64,000 bases of DNA from contig OZ251226.1 in the NCBI GenBank assembly GCA_965240325.2, positions 2,914,001 through 2,978,000 on the forward strand, in the 5' to 3' direction. Under the pieces are notes generated by a model that saw only the letters and a program-made list of their open reading frames with translations, did no database searches and had not been told where the DNA came from. The DNA comes from Rebecca billardiae RCC1528 (taxonomy: Eukaryota > Haptophyta). Shown here piece by piece: positions 1-10,482 of this stretch; within the stretch, counting starts at the first letter, position 1; each line of letters begins with the position of its first letter. The translations under genes and the position numbers were made by a program.

Positions 1-582
1 CTGCGCGGTGCGCTTCCTGCCTGCTGTGTGGGCAGGCGCGAGCACGAGCTCCACGCCTGACTGATCGGTGAATTGCCTGGGGAGCCCATCGGCGGTGAAC
101 TGCCTGGGGACCCCATCGGCGGGCTTGAAGTGCACCTCAAGCATCACGGTGCGCGGGAGCGCGTCCGCAAACCCGGCGGGATAACGAACTGGGTAGCCGT
201 CAAACCAGTGCTCCGGGCAGTGCTCCGGCTTGCGTCGGTCGGCCTTGCAGGGGAAGGGTTCGCCAATTGCGCCGTGCGCGCGCTCGTCGTCGTCGCATGA
301 ACGGATGAGGATGTGGTGGATGTTCTTTGCGTTCCCGGGCGACGCGATGAGCCGAAATCGCCGCACGACGGGTGCTGGCTCGCCTGCGGGCACGACCATT
401 CTGAGGATGGTACACATGTACACGTCCTGCCCAGGTACCACCGTCATCTCGAACGGGCGAGGGGGCACGACACGAAGCATGGTGGTACCGCGCGTCGCCG
501 ATGCAACCAGCTCGCCCGGCGAGGCCATGACGGCCGCCAGCCAGCACGAGATCGTCGCGCCACCACCGATGCTCGCCGCCAT
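1..582 (-). CDS. Copper type II ascorbate-dependent monooxygenase (PHM/dopamine beta-monooxygenase family), 3' part off window
   Basis: An open frame runs from an ATG at 582 to the window edge (194 codons) without a stop. It matches the N-terminal catalytic half of peptidylglycine/dopamine monooxygenases. It has a strand resembling the family's 'Tyr-x-Cys' segment (VPGQDVYMCTI, about residues 49-59). The His-His pair (residues 89-90, in NIHHILI) corresponds to two CuH ligands. A segment like YPVRYPAGFAD is followed by LEVHF, whose His151 corresponds to the third CuH ligand. The CuM half (HxH and Met) would lie beyond base 1. Family enzymes hydroxylate peptide-glycine or phenethylamine carbons using Cu, O2 and ascorbate, normally in the secretory lumen. 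The N-terminus is only weakly hydrophobic, so an upstream signal-peptide exon is possible. The gene is divergent from the MFS gene, 41 bp between start codons. The substrate is unknown. Confidence 0.75.
   Translation of the reverse strand, partial: MAASIGGGATISCWLAAVMASPGELVASATRGTTMLRVVPPRPFEMTVVPGQDVYMCTILRMVVPAGEPAPVVRRFRLIASPGNAKNIHHILIRSCDDDERAHGAIGEPFPCKADRRKPEHCPEHWFDGYPVRYPAGFADALPRTVMLEVHFKPADGVPRQFTADGLPRQFTDQSGVELVLAPAHTAGRKRTAQ
64..117. repeat. In-frame 27-bp tandem duplication inside the monooxygenase gene
   Basis: Two adjacent 27-bp copies, differing at two or three bases, encode the 9-residue units DGVPRQFTA and DGLPRQFTD just after the CuH ligand His151. The copies keep the reading frame. 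Confidence 0.85.
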
Positions 583-623
583 GCTTCGGCTCGGGCGGCG
601 GCTGAAGGGCGGGCGGAAAAAGC

Positions 624-2228
624 ATGACTGCGCCACGCCAGAGCTCACGCCTGCTCTTGCCGGCGCTAAGTGCCGTCGCAATGCTGGGCAGCGCTGGTCT
701 CGAGCTCGCCGTGCCATGCCTACCGTCCATGAGACGCGCCTTTCACGCGTCGATCGCTGACGTGCAGCTGACCGTCGCCTCCTACGCCGCCAGCTTTTCG
801 CTCGGAACGCTGCTGGGCGGTTTCCTCGCAGACGGCTTGGGCGCGCGTCTCGTGCTGCTCTTTGGCGTCGGCAGCTTCTGTGTCGCGAGCGTCGCCCTCA
901 TCAGTGCGGAGCAACTTGGACACGTGATCGCCGTGCGCGCCGCTCAGGGCGGCGCGATCGGCATGGCGAGCGTCTGCACGCAGGTGCTCGCTGCCGCCTC
1001 GTACGTTGAGCCGACCGCGTTTGCGAGAGCCTCCGGTCGGTTGCAGGTGGCGCGGCAGGTGTCAAGCACGCTGTCTCCCGCGGTGGGCGCCTACCTTGAA
1101 GATTTCTTCGGCTGGCGTAGCACGAGCATCGGCATGCTGGCCGCAGGTCTAGCCGGGCTCGTGCTCTCCCTGCTCGCACCGCTTGGGAGCCCCGGCAGCG
1201 CGGATCGAGCAGACGACCGAGGCTGTGCGCAGCAGGAGACGGCGGAGGCGACCGCCATCGCTCCTCCTGAGCTGCTCGCATCGCTGGCACGGCGTGCGTT
1301 TGCAGGCTGTGCGCACGCGCGTCTGCTGCTCGCCAGCTCCCGCCTCACAGGCCTTGTTGGCGCAGAGGCTGCCTCCTTCAGTGCGCAGAACCTGATCTTT
1401 GTGACGGCGCCACACTTCCTGCGCGGGACTGCAGCGGGGCTCTCGACGGGCGAGTTCGCGCTGGCTTACGCTTTGATTGTCTTCGCCTCCGTGTCCGCGT
1501 CTGAGGCCTTCCACCGGCTGATGCGTGCAGGCTCGTCGCCGGTCGACAATGCGCTCCGGGGCGCGGCTGCACAGCTCTGCGGCGCGGCCGCGCTTCTAGC
1601 AGCGTCTTTTGCGCCAGCGGACGCCTCGCCGTGGCTCGCCATCATTGCGCCTGCGGCTCTGCTCTCTGCGGGCCGTGGTCTCGTGGCCGTGCACACTGCG
1701 ACTGCCGTGACCAACGCCGCCCCAGGCCTCACGGGCGCCGCCGTCGGCCTCATGTTCTGCATGCGAAACCTGACTTTGAGCGCAGTCATCGCGCTCACAG
1801 GTGCCACGTACACGCATGCGCCGCCCGATCGTGTGGCGACAGCGATGTCGGATGCGGCAGGGGCGGTCTCCAGGGCCGAGCGTCCCCCATTGTGGCCGCT
1901 GGCGTGCATTGTCGCCGCACTGGAGCTTTGCAGCCTGGCCGGCCTCGTTCGAGCTGCAGCTGGTCCGCCTGCAGCCACTGCTGCCGTTGGAACGGCGGAT
2001 GGGGATGCTGACGACGGGTTGGGCGAGGTAGACGTGCTCATTGGCCAGGCAGGCTGCGTGCTGCAACGACAAGCTGGGCACGCTCTGGCTGGCAGCTGCA
2101 AAGCCGGGTGCTGCGACCCCAACTACCGCGACCAGAAAACAGTCTACACCGTCATCAGCAGGCGAGCAGACGACGACTCCGACTCAGCAGAGTCAGACGA
2201 TGCTGATAGACAGATAGTCGTGGCCTGA
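624..2228 (+). CDS. Major facilitator superfamily transporter, Bcr/CflA-like (DHA1 drug:H+ antiporter type)
   Basis: A single-exon 534-residue protein with many hydrophobic helices in two bundles. The N-terminus (AVPCLPSMRRAF) resembles the D-x-YLPALP start of Bcr/CflA exporters, and GGFLADGLGARLVLL (about residues 65-79) is the MFS motif A loop between TM2 and TM3. The central loop (about 190-220) is hydrophilic. The second bundle runs to about residue 450. A hydrophilic, acidic tail of about 80 residues ends the protein and is unlike bacterial relatives. Family members export small organic molecules using the proton gradient. The substrate and target membrane (plasma, vacuolar or plastid envelope) cannot be told from the sequence. 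The start codon lies 41 bp from that of the divergent monooxygenase, so they probably share a promoter. Confidence 0.75.
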   Translation: MTAPRQSSRLLLPALSAVAMLGSAGLELAVPCLPSMRRAFHASIADVQLTVASYAASFSLGTLLGGFLADGLGARLVLLFGVGSFCVASVALISAEQLGHVIAVRAAQGGAIGMASVCTQVLAAASYVEPTAFARASGRLQVARQVSSTLSPAVGAYLEDFFGWRSTSIGMLAAGLAGLVLSLLAPLGSPGSADRADDRGCAQQETAEATAIAPPELLASLARRAFAGCAHARLLLASSRLTGLVGAEAASFSAQNLIFVTAPHFLRGTAAGLSTGEFALAYALIVFASVSASEAFHRLMRAGSSPVDNALRGAAAQLCGAAALLAASFAPADASPWLAIIAPAALLSAGRGLVAVHTATAVTNAAPGLTGAAVGLMFCMRNLTLSAVIALTGATYTHAPPDRVATAMSDAAGAVSRAERPPLWPLACIVAALELCSLAGLVRAAAGPPAATAAVGTADGDADDGLGEVDVLIGQAGCVLQRQAGHALAGSCKAGCCDPNYRDQKTVYTVISRRADDDSDSAESDDADRQIVVA

Positions 2229-2348
2229 CGACTGACGATGATATGTATATATATATATAGTAGTGTTATTCTGACGGATATAATTTTATTTGTGACCATC
2301 AGCTTGCGGCGCCAGAGTTGAACCCGCGCGCGTTCAGACTATTCGTAC

Positions 2349-4270
<1,922 letters not shown>

Positions 4271-4303
4271 CGGCTTGGGGAGCAAACCCTCAGGATCGGG
4301 CGA
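4271..4303. repeat. 33-bp inverted repeat, left copy
   Basis: The 33 bases are an exact reverse complement of 5909-5941. The pair flanks the unrecognised minus-strand gene at 4751-5749, so it could be the ends of a mobile element or dispersed repeats in opposite orientation. No target duplication was identified. Confidence 0.8.
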
Positions 4304-4750
4304 TGGCGACCAATCTGACACGCACCACGCGCGCTGCGCAGGCTGATGCGCGGCCCTCGCGGCGCGCACGCCCGCGCGCGCTGAGCGGATGGTACCGGGA
4401 GACATGGAAGATCATCCCCGTCCCTTCTCGCCCCGCACTTTCGCCTCTCTCCGCCGCGCAGGCCTGTTGCATTCCGCCCGGCCCGGCCCGGGCTGCGGCC
4501 GCGCCGTCTCGAGGCTGCGCGCGTGGCCCATCCAGGGCGAGTTTCGAGGCGCTCTCGAGCTTGGCACGTCGGGGCATATACATGGGCAACTGCTGCAAGC
4601 GCGCTCGCCTGTGCGCGCGGCGAGTCGCCGGCGCTGGGCGATCTACTGAAGGTGGTGCAGTGTCGCAACTCAGCTCGACAGCCGCCGCCATCCGCGTAGG
4701 GTTGCGTGCGCCCACTTACGGTCACGTCGGCGCGTCGAGATGCGCGCAGA

Positions 4751-5749
4751 TTACGGCCTATAGATGCTGCTACGATCATATATATATAGTAGGCGGTAGT
4801 AGGCGGCGTCGATCGCGAGCGTGCGTGCGGTAGCCTGAGCTGAGGCGCGGGCCGGTGCGCCGCGGCCGCCACTGCGCCGGGGCCCGGGCCCGACCGGACC
4901 GGAGTCAGAGGCGGCCGCAGTCCGCAGACCAGGAGCTGACGGCGGCAGTCGTCGACGTCGACGGCGACGGGGCGGGCGCTTGTGCGCGAGGCTCGTCGTG
5001 GCCTGCAGCTCACTTCGTGCCGACGTGCGTGAGGATCGACTGGCTGCAAGCCTTGCTACAGGTTTGGGCGACATGCGTGCCCAAGCGACGTGCCGCCGCC
5101 GCCGGCCGAGGCGAGGCGGCGGCTGCGTGCGCCTGCGCGCGCTGCTCGAGCGCATGCGCCTTGGCCGGGAAGCTCGCGCCCATGCCTTAGAAGGCTGCGG
5201 CGATCGCGGCGAGATCCGGGCGCGCTCGGCGCGCAGAGCAGGCGCAGCTTGGCCGACCATCTTGCCGTGCGCGAGCAGGTGCTGCGCAACGGTGAGCACG
5301 TCGTCGGCGGTCATCCATGGCATCTGCGACAGCCACGGGCGACCGGAGGCATGCCGCGCCGCACGCTGAGCTTTGTTCAGCTGCCTGCGGTGCGTCTGGG
5401 CTTTGAGCAGCAGGTAGTGAGTCGGCGCCGTCAGTTCAGCGGCGCAGATGCGCACGCCTTTCAGGTTCCGGCCGTCCACAAAGCACGCGGGGCTGGAGAA
5501 GACGTGCGGGAACCAGCGCGGGGCGAAGATGGCAAAGAGCAGGCGGTCATGCGCCTGCGCTTGCCACGCGCACGGCAGTGCGGCCGCATTGTCCGACGTG
5601 AGCGCGAGCGCGTACACGTCGAGGTCGCCGGCCGATATGACGAGCACAGCGTCCCAATGCTCAGGGTCGCCGTTTTCGAGGAGGAGGTCGATCTGGGGCA
5701 GAGATGGCAGCGCGGCGCTCGCCTGGCCCTCGTCAGGCTGCGCGCTCAT
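4751..5749 (-). CDS. Unrecognised protein; only the first ~175 residues look coding
   Basis: The frame opens upstream of 5749, but the upstream part lies in inverted-repeat DNA, so I chose the ATG at 5749 (MSAQPDEGQ). About 175 residues then have balanced, protein-like composition (for example HWDAVLVISAGDLDVYALAL and FAPRWFPHVFSSPACFVDGR). They resemble no family I know. From about plus-strand position 5230 downward the same frame becomes Arg/Pro/Ser-rich, while an alternative frame reads DLAAIAAAF and stops near 5190. This suggests an unrecognised intron, a sequencing or evolved frameshift, or an earlier true end. The 3' half of the model should not be trusted. It lies between 33-bp inverted repeats and may belong to a mobile unit. 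Confidence 0.4.
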   Translation of the reverse strand: MSAQPDEGQASAALPSLPQIDLLLENGDPEHWDAVLVISAGDLDVYALALTSDNAAALPCAWQAQAHDRLLFAIFAPRWFPHVFSSPACFVDGRNLKGVRICAAELTAPTHYLLLKAQTHRRQLNKAQRAARHASGRPWLSQMPWMTADDVLTVAQHLLAHGKMVGQAAPALRAERARISPRSPQPSKAWARASRPRRMRSSSARRRTQPPPRLGRRRRHVAWARMSPKPVARLAASRSSRTSARSELQATTSLAHKRPPRRRRRRRLPPSAPGLRTAAASDSGPVGPGPRRSGGRGAPARASAQATARTLAIDAAYYRLLYIYDRSSIYRP

Positions 5750-5866
5750 CCGCGCGGCAGCTTCGCGCAGCGTACCTCCCGCCGTCAGCGCCGCAGGGCA
5801 GCGGCGGCCACAACGCCGCCGAGCCGGAGGCTGGTGCCAACGGACTCGCCGAGTGCGTTGGCTGTC

Positions 5867-5905
5867 GACTGCGCCGTGACTCCCAGTGGGAGTCACGGCG
5901 CAGTC
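5867..5905. repeat. Perfect 19-bp hairpin (1-base loop)
   Basis: Arms of 19 bp starting GACTGCGCC and ending GGCGCAGTC are separated by a single base. It lies between the start of the minus-strand gene (5749) and that of the plus-strand gene (6217). Confidence 0.9.
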
Positions 5906-5908
5906 GGC

Positions 5909-5941
5909 TCGCCCGATCCTGAGGGTTTGCTCCCCAAGCCG
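5909..5941. repeat. 33-bp inverted repeat, right copy
   Basis: Exact reverse complement of 4271-4303, placed 3 bp after the 19-bp hairpin. Confidence 0.8.
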
Positions 5942-5982
5942 ACGGAGCTTGGCGTGCCCGTGCGGTGGGCTGGGACGGTGGA

Positions 5983-6021
5983 CCAAGGGGCTTACAAAGT
6001 GGTATTTTGTAAGCCCCTTGG
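5983..6021. repeat. 16-bp hairpin with 7-base loop
   Basis: CCAAGGGGCTTACAAA pairs perfectly with TTTGTAAGCCCCTTGG across a 7-base loop. With the 19-bp hairpin it makes this 150-bp interval unusually rich in dyad symmetry. Its role is unknown. Confidence 0.9.
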
Positions 6022-6216
6022 GTGGACAAGTCAAGGCCGCGAACCCTGGCGGTATTAATCATCGAACGAAAGATGCATCTGGGGGTATGGGGGTAAAGAT
6101 TCCCTTTTTGCTGCTATCCGATCAGGGAGGCGACGCTGCGACGCACTCCGCACCGGCCCACCCGTGCGTCCGGGCACGGTGCCCGCGCCCAAAGACGCGC
6201 CTATTGGGCCCTCCGC

Positions 6217-7110
6217 ATGCGCGCCGCGGTGTGGGCATGCTGCGTGATCGTGACGTTCGTGGGGGTCACGGCGGGCGTGCTCTTCCCGACCGTGCTGTAC
6301 AGCAAGGATACAACGAGCACGCGCGGCGCGGGCTTCTGCGCAGTGTCCAAGGCCAAGTGGCCGCTCTGGTACGCGCTTACGCAGGGTATCCTTTTCGCTC
6401 TCACGCTCGCGCAGGCGACGCTGCTCCGCTGGTCTCCTGCGGCAGGCGCAACCTGCAGCTTGGAGGGGCACGCGGGATTTCTTTGGTCCATTCGCTTCGT
6501 GCGCACCCTGCATGATCCTCCTTCACTCGCCGCGTTCGTGGCGACGGCGGCCTTTGCACTCGTTGCTGGCGAGGCCATCGATGCGCTCGCCGTGCGTGGC
6601 GTGCATTGGTTGCATCGGGCGCACGTCGTGCGCAACCTGGCTCTCTACCTTGTCACGCTGACGCTTGACGCCGGCCTTTCGCACGCCACGAGCTGTGCCG
6701 AGCAGCAGCCTTGGGTGTCGGGGATGCCAATTCACGAGCAAGTGGGGGTGTTGGTCGACAAGTGGCTCAGCTTCCACCGGCCCGAGTTCTTCCTCGTGCG
6801 CGTGTCGCACGCGTTCACGTACCTTGATCTTCTCCTCCTCCTCTCGCAGCGCACCGGTCGTCAGTTTGCCAAGTGGCGCATCTTCGTCCTCGTCGTTCCC
6901 GACATTGTCGCCGACATCGCGCACTACGCCAGCTCGCCTTCAGCGGCCGCCGAACGCCTCGCGTTTGACGGCGCGGGGACCGACCTCTGCGCAGGTATGG
7001 ACCGGCGGCTTGTGCGTACAATCGTCAGCTATCCACTGAATTGGATCTTCCTTACCACGCCGCTTGGGCACCTGGACGCGTCCCCACTCACACAATCAGC
7101 TACGAAATGA
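6217..7110 (+). CDS. Multi-pass membrane protein, unrecognised
   Basis: A 297-residue single-exon frame from the first in-frame ATG (6217). Hydrophobic segments are visible at about residues 3-28 (possible signal anchor), 50-68, 103-128, 138-155, 198-212, 222-235 and 268-282. This fits about six or seven membrane spans with short hydrophilic loops and a charged region around RTGRQFAKWR. No family signature was recognised. The composition is protein-like throughout, with few low-complexity stretches. It is divergent from the minus-strand gene at 5749, across 467 bp that hold two hairpins and one 33-bp repeat. Confidence 0.6.
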   Translation: MRAAVWACCVIVTFVGVTAGVLFPTVLYSKDTTSTRGAGFCAVSKAKWPLWYALTQGILFALTLAQATLLRWSPAAGATCSLEGHAGFLWSIRFVRTLHDPPSLAAFVATAAFALVAGEAIDALAVRGVHWLHRAHVVRNLALYLVTLTLDAGLSHATSCAEQQPWVSGMPIHEQVGVLVDKWLSFHRPEFFLVRVSHAFTYLDLLLLLSQRTGRQFAKWRIFVLVVPDIVADIAHYASSPSAAAERLAFDGAGTDLCAGMDRRLVRTIVSYPLNWIFLTTPLGHLDASPLTQSATK

Positions 7111-7736
7111 CTCCATCACCCTGCAATTCCAGTGTCAATTGCTTCACTGAATTAACTGAGGCGTCTGATTTCATCATTCTAGGCGACGACTCTAAGCAGG
7201 CAGGCGCGAGGCGAGTAAGTTGTACGTATAGTACTATGCGCCTGTCACCAGCCTGTAGCTGAGCATTCGGTACCGCCGCTCTACGACACACCCGGCAACC
7301 GTCAGATAACTGAGCTACGGCGTTATATATATTCGTAAACCGTACTGCTAAATGACCCCATCACTGCTGCGCTATATCGTCAGCTATAAATCTGCAGTGC
7401 CTGCGAGTGCGCCGGTCTGCTGCCGCGACTTGGCCGGTCCGCGTCGCGGACCCGCGTTTCAGTTAGTAACAGTTTGATTGAATCGCATACTCAAACGCCG
7501 TTACGCTTATCCGGCTTCCGAGGCTCCGAGCAGCGCCGACTGACAGGCGGCCGCATCCGTCGGGACGGCAGGACCGAGTCCGAGCGGCATCGCCGTTTAA
7601 AGACGAAGATATGCAAGGATATATATACTAGTGATGCCGGTCAGGCCGTGGGTCGGGCGTGACTCTGAGGGCCGTCGCCTCCAGCAATTCAGTGCAATAA
7701 AGATCCGGTCCGCCTATCAAATGGGTCACAGTTGTG
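7111..7736. other. Gene-free stretch
   Basis: Mixed-composition sequence with no coding frame, repeat or RNA gene that I can support. It separates the 3' ends of two convergent genes. Confidence 0.5.
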
Positions 7737-8702
7737 CTATATGTCGTCGTCAGCCTCCAATTTGCAAATGGATGAAACATTCCCTCCTGAAGGAGGCCGA
7801 GACATTGGATCCACGCACAGGGTGAAAAAAATGTAATTGGCGTACATGCCTGTGCTCTGCAGCGCCATCCAAATGTCTTGCTTCTGACGCCAGTCGCCGT
7901 CCTTGTCACGCTCCGACTCCTTGCACTGAACAACGACTGCATTCTTGTTTGCCACTCGCTTGAAGTGCGGTCCCCCTATCCACCTGTGCATGCACGGGAG
8001 GGGAGGGGGCGGCGGCTGGCTGAGTTCACGAGTGACAGAAAGGGTGGGGGAATCTGACGATGTGTGGCATATTGCACAAGAAAGAGAACCACATACGGTC
8101 TCAGTGTGCGGGAGCTGTGCTGCAAGCGGGCGGTCGACATTTCGCACGCACCAGTTGTTGCCTGCAACTGAGGTAGAGCCCTGACCGAGCACCACATCTG
8201 AGCACCGATAGCGGAATGCACGTGCGGCATCGACATAAAGTGTGAGATGGCCTGCGAAGAAGAAGTTCAGCTCGTCTGGGAAATGGGAATCTGCACCCAC
8301 ACCGAACGCCTCTCCGCCGTCAAGGGCCCTCTTGAACGCCTGGGCAACAGCCTCTGACTTCCAGCGGGTCGCGAGCACACTCAACCCAGGATCGAACGGC
8401 CCAACCTGGGGCTCATATTGCTCGACTCTCAGCGTTTCCATATCCAGCTCTTCGCCTTCAGTGACAGCCGATGGGCCGTGTGCTGTGAACTCCAGCCTGT
8501 AGATGCGATTGTCGTTCAACTCGCACGTGTAGAGGTAAACCTTGCACACCCGCAAGCGGACGCAGTTCCGGTCCCACTCCTCGAGGTGTGGAGGGCTTTG
8601 CGGCCCGATATCTCCCGCGGCGAGGAGCGTGTAAACAGCGGTCGCTGCGAACACGCTGCTGGCGGCGACAACGCCAACTCGGCGACGCCGGTCACTCCAC
8701 AT
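7737..8702 (-). CDS. Signal-anchored protein, unrecognised; may contain one unspliced intron
   Basis: The ATG at 8702 opens a 321-codon frame. An Arg-rich start is followed by a hydrophobic segment (about residues 9-30, VGVVAASSVFAATAVYTLLA), then a Cys-containing hydrophilic domain with protein-like composition. This predicts a secreted or type II membrane protein. Residues around 184-240 are unlike the rest and end in a Pro-rich tract. A 168-bp segment (plus-strand 7984-8151) has a GTGCGT donor, a pyrimidine tract and a CAG acceptor. It is a multiple of three, so splicing or retention would both keep frame. Spliced length would be about 265 residues. No domain was recognised. Confidence 0.5.
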   Translation of the reverse strand: MWSDRRRRVGVVAASSVFAATAVYTLLAAGDIGPQSPPHLEEWDRNCVRLRVCKVYLYTCELNDNRIYRLEFTAHGPSAVTEGEELDMETLRVEQYEPQVGPFDPGLSVLATRWKSEAVAQAFKRALDGGEAFGVGADSHFPDELNFFFAGHLTLYVDAARAFRYRCSDVVLGQGSTSVAGNNWCVRNVDRPLAAQLPHTETVCGSLSCAICHTSSDSPTLSVTRELSQPPPPPLPCMHRWIGGPHFKRVANKNAVVVQCKESERDKDGDWRQKQDIWMALQSTGMYANYIFFTLCVDPMSRPPSGGNVSSICKLEADDDI

Positions 8703-8859
8703 GCTGGAGAGCCGTGCGGCCGCCCGGGCCGCCGGGCGTCGTCACTCGCGGATCGAACCGGCGCGATGGCGCCGTACCTTTCCGTAACCACCGCCATCGA
8801 TCGAATGGCGCTGTAACGGCCGACGGGGTTCGCTCTACTCCGGCTCCGCGCCCCCCTCT

Positions 8860-9342
8860 GGGCTCTGGCGCGCGAGCGACTAGTCACTAGTGGCCGATGA
8901 GCCGTAGTTTGGCGCTCCGTGCACCAACAAAGACACCCCCAGCCGCATGTTGCCCCTCGACACCTCGTCTCGCTTCGCGCGGAGCCAACTTGTGGTGTTC
9001 GGGAGCCGCCGGAAGCACACTGGGCTGTGTAGCGAGGCGCGTGGCGGGTCAACAGTGCATCGCGAAGGCGTCGCACGCGCAATCCGTTGAGTACATATGC
9101 ATGCCTGTCCCATGGCGTGGCATGCACCGACGTGTGTTCCGAAGCCATCCCGACTCGCGACGCGCTGCGCGGCTGCACAGTCTTTGCTTCGGGTGGCTCT
9201 CGCACACCACGAGTTGGCTCCGCGCGAAGCGAGACGGGGTGTCGAGGAGCAACATGCGGCGGGAGATGTCTTTGTTGGTGCTCGAAACGCCAAACTACGG
9301 CTCCTCGGCTACTAGTGACTAGCCGCTCGCGCGCCAGAGCCC
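8860..9342. mobile_element. Foldback (long inverted repeat) element, ~483 bp
   Basis: Imperfect inverted arms of about 155 bp (8860-9015 and 9186-9342) enclose a unique centre of about 170 bp. Both ends carry GGGCTCTGGCGCGCGAGCG-type sequence followed by CTAGTCACTAGT, the latter itself nearly palindromic. Because of the symmetry, plus- and minus-strand frames through it give similar peptides, which is an artefact of the repeat and not coding. No clear target duplication was found. It lies 157 bp upstream of the start at 8702, in the likely promoter region of that gene. It may be a MITE-like or foldback insertion. Confidence 0.7.
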
Positions 9343-10212
9343 GCGAGAGGGACGGGTAGCCAGAATCACCGGGTTGCCACTGTGGTTTCCATCGCGCCCC
9401 TCGCAGAGCGAGGGGCCGACCCGGGTTGCTCGACGGTTACAGTACGGGAGATTAGATGCACCTGCTTTATAACGCTACTACAGGTACCATGGGGGTACTT
9501 ATTGCACACTCGCTACTGTACAGTTTACTAAGAATAAGAGACGCACACAGCTCAGGCAGGCGAGATTGACGCACAGTAGCTTACCGGAGCTGCGTATGTG
9601 CGATAACCCGCTGTGTACAGTGCGCGTCTCTTGTGGACTGTATTCGCCGACTACGTCAGTAACTAGTGGTATCATTAATCTAGGCAACAGTAGTGTTTTA
9701 TTGACGACGGGCCGTCCCACTGCGCCGAGGGTACGATCCCGCCACGGCGTGAGACTACGGCTCAGGGAGTCGCGCGGAGCCACGGTGGGCGGCTCAGTGA
9801 GCCAGCGCCCGACAGCGCGCCGCGCGGGCGGGCGGGGTCAGTGAGTGACTACCGCGATCGGCGACGAGTGACACTGCCCACGACGATCGAGTCCCGAGAG
9901 CCCGACTCGCCACTCGGCTGCCTGACTCAGCGCGGCCGGCACGGTGATGGGCATATGAGTCGCCAGGGCCCGCGCGCTGATCGGCCTGAGTGAGGGCTGC
10001 TAATAAGGCTCTGAGACTCAGACTGGCGGCGCCTGGCGGCCCTACACGGGCTACAGTAACAGTACAGTATAGTCAGTGTCTGACAGTACCCGCTACCGCC
10101 TACGCCGTACCGCGCCTACGCGACGTCCGGGCAGAGTCTATAAGTATAACGACCGCATTCATTATTTAGTTAGTATACGCACATACACACACACATATAT
10201 ATACATACTACA

Positions 10213-10251
<39 letters not shown>

Positions 10252-10482
10252 TAGAGCTCGGCGTCAGCTAGTATCTAGTCAGAAGCAGTCCGACATCTCG
10301 CGGACCACCTGAAGCCCGCCTGGCTGGCCGCCCGGGGCTGCTGCCGATGCGGAACGCACCGTCTGCACTGCGTTTGACATGGTCTCAGCATGATGGCGGA
10401 GCACTGGCATGCCGCCTGCCGCCTGGCTGGCTGTCGGTGCGGCGAGGCGAGGCACTCTGAGTCTGACTCAGGGGCGGCCGCC
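9343..10482. other. Gene-free stretch with a small (TA)n tract
   Basis: No supported gene. A CA/TA-rich tract lies at about 10187-10248, ending in roughly 20 TA units. The rest is unstructured to my eye. Confidence 0.5.

Noticed and set aside
2290-2340. Possible tRNA T-arm (GGGTTCAACTC on the minus strand)
   Set aside because: The flanking bases do not form a T-stem or cloverleaf. No other tRNA-like region was found.
8880-9322. Two similar ~140-codon frames on opposite strands
   Set aside because: Similarity comes from the inverted repeat itself; there is no coding character.
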